DNA of 50,295 nt, from NCBI GenBank assembly GCA_937901905.1, contig CALDIF010000076.1, forward strand, positions 1-50,295, read 5' to 3'. Position numbers and translations under genes: made by a program. This document shows, piece by piece, positions 1-8,149 of the stretch. Numbering within the stretch: position 1 is the stretch's first letter; each line of letters begins with the position of its first letter. This stretch comes from an uncultured Porphyromonadaceae bacterium. Lineage in GTDB: Bacteria; Bacteroidota; Bacteroidia; Bacteroidales; Muribaculaceae. The notes beneath the pieces were generated by a model. The model searched no databases. It was not told the origin of the DNA and worked only from the letters and a program-made list of their open reading frames with translations.

Positions 1-119
1 AGCCCATGAGGGCGAAACATAGATAACCGTAGGTGGAGCGCAGCGTAACCTACGGATAACATACGACACTACGTGCAGCCTCTGAAAGAGGCTATATCTC
101 ATCTCGACCGGAGGTCGAG
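1..119 (-). repeat. Interspersed two-hairpin repeat, copy A
   Basis: Positions 27-34 (CCGTAGGT) and 48-55 (ACCTACGG) form a perfect stem around the loop GGAGCGCAGCGTA. The same loop core is found, on the other strand, at 1298-1308 and 50250-50260. Outside it lie a smaller GCCC/GGGC hairpin near positions 3-13, a perfect 7-bp hairpin at 77-93, and another at 103-119 (CTCGACC/GGTCGAG). The loop is kept while the stem sequence differs from the other copies, which suggests selection for structure. It is non-coding as far as can be seen. The outer limits are uncertain because the window begins here. Confidence 0.6.
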
Positions 120-187
120 GCATTTGTGACACTCGGTTTCGATGCAATGCACAACAACGTCACCCACGGTGACTTCTACGGCTTCCG

Positions 188-979
188 CTACATGGAGCCG
201 TCGAGCGAAAACACCTGTGAGATGCCCGTTTCGATGTTTCGGTACGGCAAAGGTACGGTAAAAATCGTCTCGTTTACCGATTGCTCGAAATTGTCGAGGG
301 GTCGCACCTCGTCCGTGTAATGCAGTTGGAGGGGCTTGTGCTTCGCCACCTCATCACAGAACTCACGCACGGTGTTGCCCACAGGGTTCACCGCATTCAC
401 CAATTGTCGGTCGCAGGCGTAGGCGTAGATAAGAGCCTCTACCGCGTCACCGATGTAGGTGAAGTGGCGCACGTTACGTCCGCCGTTGTAGATTGTGCAG
501 GTCTCCTCGTTGAGTAGATTATATAGCAGAGTTCCTTGTCGAGGATTCGGACCATACACGTTGTGCAGACGGACACCCGTCGCTCTCGGACAGTAGGCTT
601 TCGCGAACTGCTCGTCAAAATATTTCGTCATGCCGTACATCGAGGTCGTGTTGCAGGCGTTGGCGGTGCTGCTCGAGGCATACACCAGTTTCACGTCGTA
701 GCGGTGGCAAGCGGTGACCACCACCATGAACGCGTGCACGTTCTCTCGCTCGATGTCGTCGAGGCGGTCGTTGAACACGCTCGTCTCGGCGGCAAGATGA
801 AACACCGCATCAATGTCGCCTTGAGCCAGCAGGGGCTCAAGGCGTGCGGCATCGCCACCAATCTTCGTGTCGATGCGGATTACTTCGAAGTGGCTTTCCA
901 AGCGGCGGCAGAGGACTTTACCGATGAAGCCCTCGCTGCCGGTTACTATTGCTTTAAATTTGAGGGTGTCAGTTGCCAT
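188..979 (-). CDS. NAD-dependent epimerase/dehydratase (extended SDR family)
   Basis: The 263-residue product is a nucleotide-sugar-type epimerase or dehydratase of the extended short-chain dehydrogenase family. It has the N-terminal Rossmann signature TGSEGFIG (residues 13-20), a serine cluster near 102-104 and the catalytic pair of a YxxxK motif (Tyr115, Lys119). The family usually runs to 300-330 residues, so this is a compact member with a short substrate-binding C-terminus. The substrate cannot be told from sequence. No sugar-pathway partner lies beside it in the window. It starts at the ATG ending at 979, about 40 bases beyond a hairpin with a T-run on the same strand, so expression may need a read-through or a weak local promoter. 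Confidence 0.85.
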   Translation of the reverse strand: MATDTLKFKAIVTGSEGFIGKVLCRRLESHFEVIRIDTKIGGDAARLEPLLAQGDIDAVFHLAAETSVFNDRLDDIERENVHAFMVVVTACHRYDVKLVYASSSTANACNTTSMYGMTKYFDEQFAKAYCPRATGVRLHNVYGPNPRQGTLLYNLLNEETCTIYNGGRNVRHFTYIGDAVEALIYAYACDRQLVNAVNPVGNTVREFCDEVAKHKPLQLHYTDEVRPLDNFEQSVNETIFTVPLPYRNIETGISQVFSLDGSM

Positions 980-1022
980 AATTTAAGAATCGCAAATTAA
1001 CAATCAGTTGAGATATAGTCGC

Positions 1023-1218
1023 AAAAAAGAGCACGAGGATTGCCGTGTGCCGTATGTCACAGAAATTATGTGACTTCGCAGTACTAATCACGACGTACAA
1101 CAGCCCTATGCCCCGGTGACAAAGTTAGAAACCCTTTCCGGTGGGTTCTATAAATTCGTTTTTCGAGCCGCATAGAGGGCAGAACCCGGTTTGGCCCTCC
1201 AACGAGGCTCGTGTTTCC
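1023..1218 (-). ncRNA. Candidate structured non-coding RNA
   Basis: Read on the minus strand, this stretch follows a -7 box (TAATTTTG, 1231-1224). It ends in an imperfect hairpin (1050-1031) followed by six T. In between are nested stems: GAGCC/GGCTC enclosing GAGGGC/GCCCTC. The inner loop carries GGGTTCT, which is complementary to a downstream AGAACCC. That AGAACCC can instead pair with GGGTTTCT a little further on, so two exclusive folds are possible. A GTCACA/TGTGAC hairpin also lies inside. No reading frame of note covers it on this strand. It could be a stand-alone RNA or a leader of the epimerase gene. I do not recognise the family. Confidence 0.4.
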
Positions 1219-1223
1219 GTTTG

Positions 1224-1231
1224 CAAAATTA
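1224..1231 (-). promoter_or_regulatory. -7 box of the candidate non-coding RNA
   Basis: TAATTTTG on the minus strand matches the Bacteroidota -7 consensus TAnnTTTG. No TTTG is found at the usual distance upstream, so the call rests on the -7 box and its placement directly before the structured stretch. Confidence 0.35.
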
Positions 1232-1287
1232 CCTATTTTCACTCAATCTATATGCTATTACCCCCTCATTTAACATTTATTAACACA

Positions 1288-1346
1288 CCCACGGTGTCGC
1301 TGCGCTCCACCGCGAGTTACACAGATTACTCGCCCTCACGGGCGAG
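1288..1346 (+). repeat. Interspersed two-hairpin repeat, copy B
   Basis: This copy has the invariant loop TCGCTGCGCTC flanked by a CACGGTG arm and a degraded CACCGCG arm. It is followed by TTACACAGATT and a perfect second hairpin at 1329-1346 (CTCGCCC, TCA, C, GGGCGAG). Copy C at the window end has the same order and the same linker. The second stem has different bases but still pairs, as expected if the fold is what is conserved. It lies upstream of the candidate RNA promoter. Confidence 0.65.
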
Positions 1347-1560
1347 ACGCTGTAGACAGTATCTATGACGGATAGTGATGAAGTTCCTCAGCGAGGCTCT
1401 TACCTCGCGGCATCTCTTTCACCAAGCATCGCACATCTTCGACGTGCTCGCATGGTGGTTGAATAAAATGCTCTCACTTGACCTCAGCGATGCCCAATGT
1501 TACACCTTACACAGGATTTTGCGAGTGTCCCGAATTATATGGGGGGTAATATAGAAACGT
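1347..1560. other. Non-coding stretch between repeat copy B and tRNA-Leu
   Basis: No convincing gene is seen here. On the minus strand an open frame of about 36 codons runs through 1377-1480 without a clear start. It may be part of the repeat unit or of a decayed element. A segment near 1500-1532 (TACACAGGATTTTGCGAGTG) has the look of an insertion-sequence end, but no matching second end or transposase is present. Confidence 0.4.
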
Positions 1561-1598
1561 AATCGGCTAAGTGATTTTAATCAATCATTTAGCCGATT
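1561..1598 (-). terminator. Terminator-like hairpin after tRNA-Leu
   Basis: AATCGGCTAA (1561-1570) pairs perfectly with TTAGCCGATT (1589-1598), and the stem extends inward by six more pairs with one wobble, leaving a 6-base loop. It begins 5 bases beyond the tRNA 3' end on the same strand. The T-run after it is short. Confidence 0.6.
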
Positions 1599-1602
1599 GT
1601 TA

Positions 1603-1687
1603 TGGTGCGCCTGATAGGACTCGAACCTACACAACTTGCGTTACCAGATCCTAAGTCTGGCGCGTCTACCAATTTCGCCACAAGCGC
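1603..1687 (-). tRNA. tRNA-Leu (anticodon TAG)
   Basis: The minus strand folds as a class II tRNA. The acceptor stem GCGCTTG/CAGGCGC has one G-T pair. The anticodon stem CCAGA/TCTGG holds the loop CTTAGGA, giving anticodon TAG, which reads CTN leucine codons. A long variable arm typical of leucine tRNA follows, then the T-loop GGTTCGAGTCC, and the CCA end is encoded at 1605-1603. It lies downstream of fba on the same strand, with a hairpin terminator right after it. Confidence 0.95.
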
Positions 1688-1918
1688 TGATAAATCAAAC
1701 TGCCGATACGCGACAATAATAATACTGCGCCCACCGAACCGCAGTTTTCACGCTGCAAAGTTACAATTATTTTCTAACAACTCAAAGAAGAGTACTGATT
1801 TTTCGAGTAAAATTATACTCAACTACAATTATAGTTCTGCATCGAACATATCGACACAGAACTATAATTTCAACGTTGCACTCCCCCACTTTCCACAGCA
1901 AGGAAGTGTAATGCGTCA

Positions 1919-2917
1919 TCAGGCCTTGCCGTCGCTGCCGAGAACCTCTTTAATCTTGTGGACGTAGAGTTTCTCCATTTCATCGCGAGCGGGACCGCAA
2001 TACTTGCGTGGGTCGAACTCACCCGGTTTCTCGTTGAACACCTTGCGCACTGCTGCGGTGAATGCCAAGCGACTGTCGCTGTCGATGTTGATCTTGCAAA
2101 CGGCACTCTTGGCAGCCTTGCGTAATTGCTCCTCGGGGATACCGACTGCATCGGGCAAGCGACCACCGTTAGCATTGATGATGTCAACATACTCTTGGGG
2201 CACACTGCTCGAACCGTGAAGCACGATGGGGAAGCCCGGCAATTTCTTCATAATTTCGTCAAGCACGTCGAATGCCAAGGGCGGCGGCACGAGACGACCG
2301 GTCTTCGGGTCACGAGTACATTGCTCGGGAGTGAATTTGTAAGCGCCGTGGCTGGTACCGATGGAAATCGCGAGCGAGTCGCAACCGGTGCGCGTTGCAA
2401 AGTCAATCACTTCCTCGGGTTTGGTGTAGTGACTCTCCTCGGCGACAACTTCATCTTCAACACCGGCAAGAACACCCAACTCGGCCTCAACTGTCACGTC
2501 AAACCGGTGAGCGTACTCAACCACCTGACGAGTGAGGGCGATATTCTCCTCGTAGGGCAACGAACTGGCATCGATCATGACGCTCGAGAAACCGAAGTCA
2601 ACACAACTCTTACACAACTCGAAACTGTTACCGTGATCGAGGTGCAATGCAATCTGCGGGTTTTCCCAACCGAGTTCCTTGGCATACTCTACAGCGCCCT
2701 GAGCCATGTAACGGAGCAAGGTTTGATTGGCATACTTGCGTGCGCCACTCGACACTTGCAGGATAACCGGGCTGCGAGTCTCGGCTGCAGCCTTGATGAT
2801 AGCCTGTAATTGCTCCATGTTGTTGAAGTTGAACGCGGGAATAGCGTATCCGCCATCAATGGCCTTGGCAAACATCTCACGAGTGTTCACAAGACCTAAT
2901 TCCTTAAAACTTACCAT
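1919..2917 (-). CDS. fba: Class II fructose-bisphosphate aldolase
   Basis: This cytosolic zinc enzyme cleaves fructose 1,6-bisphosphate to dihydroxyacetone phosphate and glyceraldehyde 3-phosphate in glycolysis, and runs in reverse in gluconeogenesis. The 332-residue product is the usual length for Bacteroidales. Visible family marks are the early AFNFNNMEQ segment (about 28-36), the zinc and catalytic motif LHLDHG (91-96, with Asp94 and His95), the glutamate-rich VEAELG segment, the second histidine region in GTSHGAYKF, and the phosphate-binding LHGSSS. The start is set by a good promoter 53 bases upstream. It stands alone, followed only by the leucine tRNA. Confidence 0.96.
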   Translation of the reverse strand: MVSFKELGLVNTREMFAKAIDGGYAIPAFNFNNMEQLQAIIKAAAETRSPVILQVSSGARKYANQTLLRYMAQGAVEYAKELGWENPQIALHLDHGNSFELCKSCVDFGFSSVMIDASSLPYEENIALTRQVVEYAHRFDVTVEAELGVLAGVEDEVVAEESHYTKPEEVIDFATRTGCDSLAISIGTSHGAYKFTPEQCTRDPKTGRLVPPPLAFDVLDEIMKKLPGFPIVLHGSSSVPQEYVDIINANGGRLPDAVGIPEEQLRKAAKSAVCKINIDSDSRLAFTAAVRKVFNEKPGEFDPRKYCGPARDEMEKLYVHKIKEVLGSDGKA

Positions 2918-2969
2918 TGTAAAGATTGTTATAAAAAGTGTTTAACGTTATTTCGGTTATTACCAACTG

Positions 2970-3000
2970 CAAATTTACGAATAAATGTTGATAACACAAA
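2970..3000 (-). promoter_or_regulatory. Promoter of fba
   Basis: On the minus strand TTTG (3000-2997), a 19-base spacer and TAAATTTG (2977-2970) match the Bacteroidota consensus exactly. The expected start of transcription is near 2964, about 47 bases before the ATG. Confidence 0.8.
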
Positions 3001-3022
3001 ATAATTTTCACGTGCAAAAAGC

Positions 3023-3064
3023 AAAAGGAAAGTCAACCCGTTTTTTCGGGTCAACTTCCCTTTT
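3023..3064 (-). terminator. Terminator of the nucleoside hydrolase gene
   Basis: An AAAAGG...CCTTTT stem with an inner CCCG/CGGG clamp and a few mismatches surrounds a run of six A/T. It lies 31 bases after the stop codon of the minus-strand gene at 3096. The outer A/T arms supply a T-run in either direction. Confidence 0.7.
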
Positions 3065-3095
3065 ATCATGTCAAGCACAGGTTTTGTGATAGGGC

Positions 3096-5006
3096 TTAAC
3101 GCTGCCCGTCGGTGTACTCACGCACCTTAACGTTAAGTGCACGCGCCAGAGTTTCGTTGTATTCGCTCATGCCGCCGATGGACATCACGTTACCCACCAC
3201 ACCCGGTATCTCGTAGGAGCGCACTTCGCCCTCATCAATTTGGTGCAACACCGTCGTGAACAACTCGGTTAACTGCTTGTCGCCCACATTAAAATCCCAA
3301 TGGCGCGCTTCACCGAGCGACACCTTGTTGATACCGCTGTTGTGCGAGCAGTCAATCGGCGTAATCTCAACATCGGGATAGTTGAGGAAGATTTGTTCGA
3401 TGCGACCCACGTTACCGCGGAACGATGCCACCAACTCGTCGAGACCGGTGAAACGATAGGACGACTTGCCACGATTTAAGGCGTTGGCGTAACATGTCAT
3501 CAAGTCGTTATAAACCAGCACGACCCGCACCTTTTCAACACCCTCACGCTTGGCTATCGCTATAGCGCGTTCGAGGGCATCGCCCTGCGACAAGTCGGCA
3601 TCATAGACCACGCCGGCACCACCCAACTTCAAGGCACGCACGGCAGTACTCTTACCGCTTGCCGGCGGACCGGTCACGATAACCACATCGCGTTTGCCGG
3701 CACGAATGGCACGACGCAACATGGTGGTATAGATAGAATCGGTCAACAACTGCTCAACATCCTTGTAGTCACCCGCATTCAAGCCCACGTATCCCAACGG
3801 GCGCAACATGGCACGCACGGCATCGGGATCCAGTTTGTTGCCGGCACTACCCATATACTTATCCACCAGTTGTCCCACACGCGGTTTTGCCCACTCCACA
3901 GCGGCGGCACCCGTCACCTGAGGTTGCGGAGCCTCAATGGTGTATTGGGCCGGGTTGGGGGTGATGCGAGTGTGACGACGTATATCCATCAACTTGGTTT
4001 GATTGAAATAACTGTCACCCGGTAATTGATAGCGTGCGTTGCCCTTGGCGTCCTGCTTGAACAACATCAACGACTCTTCACCCTTATCAACAAACTTCAC
4101 CCAACCGCGTGGCGACATATTGTATTCATTATCACCCAACACCGCGTTAACGAGGCAGTTGGTGTCCCACATGCGTTGTCCCGTGTCACAAGTGTAATTG
4201 GTATACACCGCCTTAATGGGATTGAGCCCTGTAGCCGAGAGGTCGGCGAGCACGTCAGCAGGCACATAGTCCATGCCGTCGCCGATGTTACTGGGCGACA
4301 TGACGAGGTCGACGCTTGCCGGCAGACGGTCGTAGAAAACAGCACTCTGCTTTGAAGCGGCGCGCATATTATATCCGCACAAACTGTCGCCCGACTCGAA
4401 TCGACCCGACTGAATGTAAATAGCCTTTACCTTGCGGTCAAGCAAACTCACACCGTCTAAAGGAGAATACTCATCGGCACCGCTTTCCATAAGTTGAGCC
4501 AACGTGGTGGCAAAACCGATGGCAACAATCACCACCGACTTGTCGCGCGCTTCACCGAGCACACGGCGGTACAACTTATAGCCGTCGGGCAACGAACTTG
4601 TATCCACCGAACGACGGAATAACGGATTGCCTGCAGCATCTTTCAAATCACATATACCGTTGTAGGGTATGAAACAACGGGGATTTTTCACACCATTACG
4701 CTCAAGCGCGATAGGAATGTCGGGGTGACCGTAGTAGGTGTTAAAGATGTCCACCACTCCGGCGTTTTTCTCTCCCTCACGGTCAACGACAACCCCCTTG
4801 AGGTCAACCAAGCCATCGTCAATGTAGTGATTGAGCATCATTAGGGCGAACAAATCATCGGTCGAACTGCCGAAGTCCGAGTCAAGAATCATCGGTATCG
4901 GCTCGGCAGACCGCGCCGTTGAGGCACTGACCTTAATTGAACACAACGCGAGCACGACCATCAGTAGCATAGCCGGTCGCATAAAACGAATTACAGTTTT
5001 TTTCAT
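3096..5006 (-). CDS. Exported nucleoside hydrolase fused to a P-loop kinase-like domain
   Basis: The 636-residue product has a signal peptide (hydrophobic stretch at about 11-28). An inosine/uridine-preferring nucleoside hydrolase domain follows, marked by DSDFGSSTDD (42-51), the calcium-binding aspartate motif with two extra residues compared with the classical DTDPGxDD. Such enzymes split ribonucleosides into base and ribose. From about 440 a second domain begins: a strand (VVIVTG), a Walker A motif GPPASGKST (446-454), then VYDAD and an alternating pattern resembling zeta-toxin/AAA_33 kinases. Classical nucleoside hydrolases end near 310-350 residues, so the C-terminal part is an addition. 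An ATP-binding fold behind a secretion signal is odd, because the periplasm lacks ATP. It is a single gene with its own promoter and terminator. The hydrolase call is firm; the role of the second domain is inferred. Confidence 0.85.
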   Translation of the reverse strand: MKKTVIRFMRPAMLLMVVLALCSIKVSASTARSAEPIPMILDSDFGSSTDDLFALMMLNHYIDDGLVDLKGVVVDREGEKNAGVVDIFNTYYGHPDIPIALERNGVKNPRCFIPYNGICDLKDAAGNPLFRRSVDTSSLPDGYKLYRRVLGEARDKSVVIVAIGFATTLAQLMESGADEYSPLDGVSLLDRKVKAIYIQSGRFESGDSLCGYNMRAASKQSAVFYDRLPASVDLVMSPSNIGDGMDYVPADVLADLSATGLNPIKAVYTNYTCDTGQRMWDTNCLVNAVLGDNEYNMSPRGWVKFVDKGEESLMLFKQDAKGNARYQLPGDSYFNQTKLMDIRRHTRITPNPAQYTIEAPQPQVTGAAAVEWAKPRVGQLVDKYMGSAGNKLDPDAVRAMLRPLGYVGLNAGDYKDVEQLLTDSIYTTMLRRAIRAGKRDVVIVTGPPASGKSTAVRALKLGGAGVVYDADLSQGDALERAIAIAKREGVEKVRVVLVYNDLMTCYANALNRGKSSYRFTGLDELVASFRGNVGRIEQIFLNYPDVEITPIDCSHNSGINKVSLGEARHWDFNVGDKQLTELFTTVLHQIDEGEVRSYEIPGVVGNVMSIGGMSEYNETLARALNVKVREYTDGQR

Positions 5007-5039
5007 ATTGTTTGATTATTAATATTGAATTTCCGCGCC

Positions 5040-5071
5040 CAAAGTTAATAAAACTCAACGTGCTTTGCAAA
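5040..5071 (-). promoter_or_regulatory. Promoter of the nucleoside hydrolase fusion gene
   Basis: On the minus strand TTTG (5071-5068), 20 bases, then TAACTTTG (5047-5040). This is an exact match at the preferred spacing, 34 bases before the start codon. Confidence 0.8.
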
Positions 5072-5107
5072 TTTCGCAACTCCACCTGAAGTTAATTTGA
5101 CTTGAAT

Positions 5108-5139
5108 TTTGACAATTAAACCGAAATAACCTAACTTTG
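5108..5139 (+). promoter_or_regulatory. Promoter of the 209-residue unknown gene
   Basis: TTTG (5108-5111), a 20-base spacer and TAACTTTG (5132-5139). It is arranged back to back with the minus-strand promoter at 5040-5071, so the two may compete or be regulated together. Confidence 0.8.
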
Positions 5140-5205
5140 CCGCGGTAATCAAAACAAATGTGCTGCATCAAGACAGTGTAACATACCTTTAAAAACATAC
5201 CGATC

Positions 5206-5835
5206 ATGACGCAGAAACGAACTATGGAATTCTTCTATGAGGAAGTTTCCATCAATCACAAGAACGGCGGTTGCAGTGCCTTCTACCTCAAGGACGACAA
5301 ACGTTTCTATGCAGGAAGACACCTGTATGTAGATGACAAGAAAATCACCTACTACATCATGCCCTTAAAAGAGCATGAAGCCATCATATTCCTTTACATC
5401 GGCGACGACACGTTTGATGAATTTTGCAATGAAATTAATGATAACACCGAAGAGGCATTCACCAAGACATGGCCCATGCTGATACAAGCCCTCAAAGACG
5501 GCATTAACGACAACTATTACAAGTGTGCCCTCATCAAGTTGCCCAAGGTGCATGAGGACGGGTGGTTCTGGTGTTTCGCCACTCGTGTCGAAAACATTGA
5601 CTATAAGAACATGGAAAGTGACTACGTGATGGGGAAAGTGGAAAAACTCGTCGAACAGGCTGTCAACATTTTTGTTGAAGTGGACGAAAACGACATCAGC
5701 ACGTGGCAACGCGCCAAGACCATCGGCAAGTCGGGTTGGCGCAGTTACAGCACCGCCCACGGCATCTTGCGTGGCATCGGTACGGCGGCATCGGTTATCG
5801 GTGCGTTTTTCGGGTTTGATTTCTCGGGCGAATGA
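5206..5835 (+). CDS. Protein of unknown function with a glycine-rich hydrophobic tail
   Basis: I do not recognise this 209-residue family. It has no signal peptide. The body is mixed alpha/beta and rich in aromatic and acidic residues. The last 30 residues change to a short amphipathic or membrane-active type of sequence (ILRGIGTAASVIGAFFGFDF), with glycines spaced like a glycine zipper. An alternative start is the ATG at 5224 (MEFFYEE). A strong promoter ends 66 bases upstream. The following gene has its own promoter, so this is a single-gene unit. The tail could anchor the protein to a membrane or to a partner; that is inference only. Confidence 0.7.
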   Translation: MTQKRTMEFFYEEVSINHKNGGCSAFYLKDDKRFYAGRHLYVDDKKITYYIMPLKEHEAIIFLYIGDDTFDEFCNEINDNTEEAFTKTWPMLIQALKDGINDNYYKCALIKLPKVHEDGWFWCFATRVENIDYKNMESDYVMGKVEKLVEQAVNIFVEVDENDISTWQRAKTIGKSGWRSYSTAHGILRGIGTAASVIGAFFGFDFSGE

Positions 5836-5950
5836 CGCTGCCGGTGTTTGCTGATTGTGAATATCTTACTTCAACGGGCATATTAAAGTGCGTATACCAA
5901 CGGGTGTGATTACTGATTTTTCCTTCAATTTCCTTTTAGTAGGGAAAATA

Positions 5951-5982
5951 TTTGGTCAAATGGCAGAAAAGTTGTACATTTG
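5951..5982 (+). promoter_or_regulatory. Promoter of the glycogen cluster
   Basis: TTTG (5951-5954), a 20-base spacer and TACATTTG (5975-5982). Transcription would begin near 5988, giving a leader of a little over 100 bases before the debranching enzyme gene. Confidence 0.8.
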
Positions 5983-6095
5983 TGAGTTGCATGGTATCAC
6001 GTGTGCGCAACGGCATCGACGCTGCCGTGATGACATGGGGTGACACGACCTTGCAACAGTCGATAGATTATAAACATAAACCATAATAACTAACC

Positions 6096-8057
6096 ATGAG
6101 TTATCTGAAGTTTGACAAAAACTTGATGATCAACCTCGAGCAGTCGCTCACACGCGAGATGTTGCGTACCAATCAATCGGGGGCATATCATTGTACGTCG
6201 ATTGTGGGTTGTAATACTCGCAAGCAACACGGTCTGCTCGTAATTCCCATTCCGGAACTTGACGACAACAATCACGTGTTGCTATCGAGTCTTGACGAGA
6301 CAGTCATACAACACGGTGCACCCTTCAACCTCGGGTTACATCGCTACAATGGCGGTGTGTTCTCGCCTAACGGGCACAAGTACATTCGCGAGTACGACTG
6401 CGAACGCGTTCCGACGATGACCTATCGCGTGGGTGGTGTGATATTGAAGAAAGAAAAAATCTTCATCACTCACGAGAACCGCATCTTAATTCGTTACACG
6501 CTGGTTGATGCACACTCTCGCACGACGTTACAATTCAGGCCGTTCCTTGCCTTCCGCGATGCCAACGACCTGTGTGTTGAGAACTCTGTTGCGAGCCGCG
6601 ATTACACCGAGGTTTCCAACGGTATCGCAACGTGTATGTACGAGGGTTATCCCACGTTGTACATGCAGTTTAACCACAAGCCCCACTTCGTGTTCGATCC
6701 CCACTGGTACAAAGACATTGAATACATGAAAGATCAGGAGCGAGGCATACCGTACACCGAGGATCTTTATGTACCCGGCTACTTTGAGGTTGAGATCAAG
6801 AAGGGCGAGAGTCTTATCTTCTCGGCCGGCGTGAGTGAGATTAACACCCGTCAACTGTCGCGCATGTATGAGGATGAAATTGCGCCACGCACACCACGCA
6901 CGAGTTTTTACAACTGCATGAAGAATAGCGCGAAGCAATTTTACATCACCAATGCCGACGGCAACTACCTGTTGGCGGGTTATCCGTGGTTTAAGATACG
7001 CGCTCGCGATGAATTCATCGCCCTGCCGGGCTGCACACTCTCGGTTCACCATTGCCCCGACTTCGAGGCTATCATGGACACTGCAGCGAGGGCACTGACA
7101 CGGTGGATGCGCGAGGGAGAGCCCGACCCGCACTTGCAGGACATCGACCAACCGGACGTGCCGTTGTGGGCAGTGTGGTGTGTTCAACGTTACGCACACG
7201 ACCAGAGTGTTGACAAAGCCCGTGAGCGTTACGGTGCCCTCGTGAAAGAACTCATTGAGTTCGTGGCGAGTGGCAATCACCCCAACTTGTACATCAACAG
7301 TGACAACGGTATGTTGAGTGTTAACGGTATCCGTCGTCCGATGTCGTGGATGAACAGCACCAATCCCGATGGCACACCGTTAATTCCCCGTACAGGCTAC
7401 TTGGTCGAGGTGAATGCCTTGTGGTACAACGCGCTGAAGTTCGTACAGAAAGAATTGTACCTTGATGTGACTGCCGAGTCGGCTTTTGTCGAGCGGTGTG
7501 TGGCTCTCGCCGAGAAGATAAAGCCCGCGTTCATCGAGACCTTCTTGAACGACTTCGGCTACTTGTACGATTACGTTACCGGGTCGTATACCGACTTGAG
7601 TGTGCGTCCCAACATGATAATCGCGATAGGTCTCGACTACTCGCCTCTCGATCGTCGCCAACGCAAGGGTGTGCTTGATGTAGGAACTCGCGAATTGTTG
7701 ACACCTAAGGGCTTGCGCACCTTGAGTCCTAACAGTTACGGCTACAACCCATGGTACCTCGGCAATCCCGAGCAACGTCAAATGGCATATTACACCGGTT
7801 CGGCCCGCCCGTGGCTCATGGAATTTTACAGCAAAGCCTATATACGCGTATTCGGCATCAACAGCATTTCGTTTATCGAGCGCATGATGATAGGTTTTGA
7901 GGACGAGATGAAGGAGGGTTGCATCGGTTCGCTGAGCGAACTCTACGACGGCAATCCGCCGTTTATCGGACGCGGTGCGGTGAGTTTTGCTCCGAATGTG
8001 GGTTGTATATTGCGCGTGTTGCGCTTATTCAAGAATTTACACATCATTGACGAGTAA
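6096..8057 (+). CDS. Glycogen debranching enzyme (amylo-alpha-1,6-glucosidase type)
   Basis: The 653-residue cytosolic protein carries an N-terminal beta-rich debranching-enzyme domain (about 1-270; CTSIVGCNTRKQHGLLV near the start) and a C-terminal (alpha/alpha) barrel of the GH133-like debranching family (about 330-650; GYLVEVNALWYNAL near 435, GLRTLSPNSYGY near 545). It would remove alpha-1,6 branches from glycogen. It is first in a three-gene cluster with a GT4 glycosyltransferase and a GH57 enzyme, an arrangement known in Bacteroides. One odd point: the usual TWMDA motif, whose aspartate is thought important, reads SWMNS here. This could be a lineage feature or could change activity. Confidence 0.9.
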   Translation: MSYLKFDKNLMINLEQSLTREMLRTNQSGAYHCTSIVGCNTRKQHGLLVIPIPELDDNNHVLLSSLDETVIQHGAPFNLGLHRYNGGVFSPNGHKYIREYDCERVPTMTYRVGGVILKKEKIFITHENRILIRYTLVDAHSRTTLQFRPFLAFRDANDLCVENSVASRDYTEVSNGIATCMYEGYPTLYMQFNHKPHFVFDPHWYKDIEYMKDQERGIPYTEDLYVPGYFEVEIKKGESLIFSAGVSEINTRQLSRMYEDEIAPRTPRTSFYNCMKNSAKQFYITNADGNYLLAGYPWFKIRARDEFIALPGCTLSVHHCPDFEAIMDTAARALTRWMREGEPDPHLQDIDQPDVPLWAVWCVQRYAHDQSVDKARERYGALVKELIEFVASGNHPNLYINSDNGMLSVNGIRRPMSWMNSTNPDGTPLIPRTGYLVEVNALWYNALKFVQKELYLDVTAESAFVERCVALAEKIKPAFIETFLNDFGYLYDYVTGSYTDLSVRPNMIIAIGLDYSPLDRRQRKGVLDVGTRELLTPKGLRTLSPNSYGYNPWYLGNPEQRQMAYYTGSARPWLMEFYSKAYIRVFGINSISFIERMMIGFEDEMKEGCIGSLSELYDGNPPFIGRGAVSFAPNVGCILRVLRLFKNLHIIDE

Positions 8058-8149
8058 ACACGTCGTCCCTTTAAAAACAACTACTAACTACCAACGAACT
8101 TATAAACCTCAAAATTTGCCCGTCAAATTTTGTTATAAAACCATACCAG

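Noticed and set aside
1500..1535. Possible insertion-sequence end (TACACAGGATTTTGCGAGTG)
   Set aside because: No second end, target duplication or transposase frame was found nearby, so it stays a resemblance only.
3669..3690. Toxin-antitoxin reading of the P-loop domain (zeta-type toxin)
   Set aside because: No epsilon-like antitoxin gene is adjacent, and the domain is part of a long exported enzyme.
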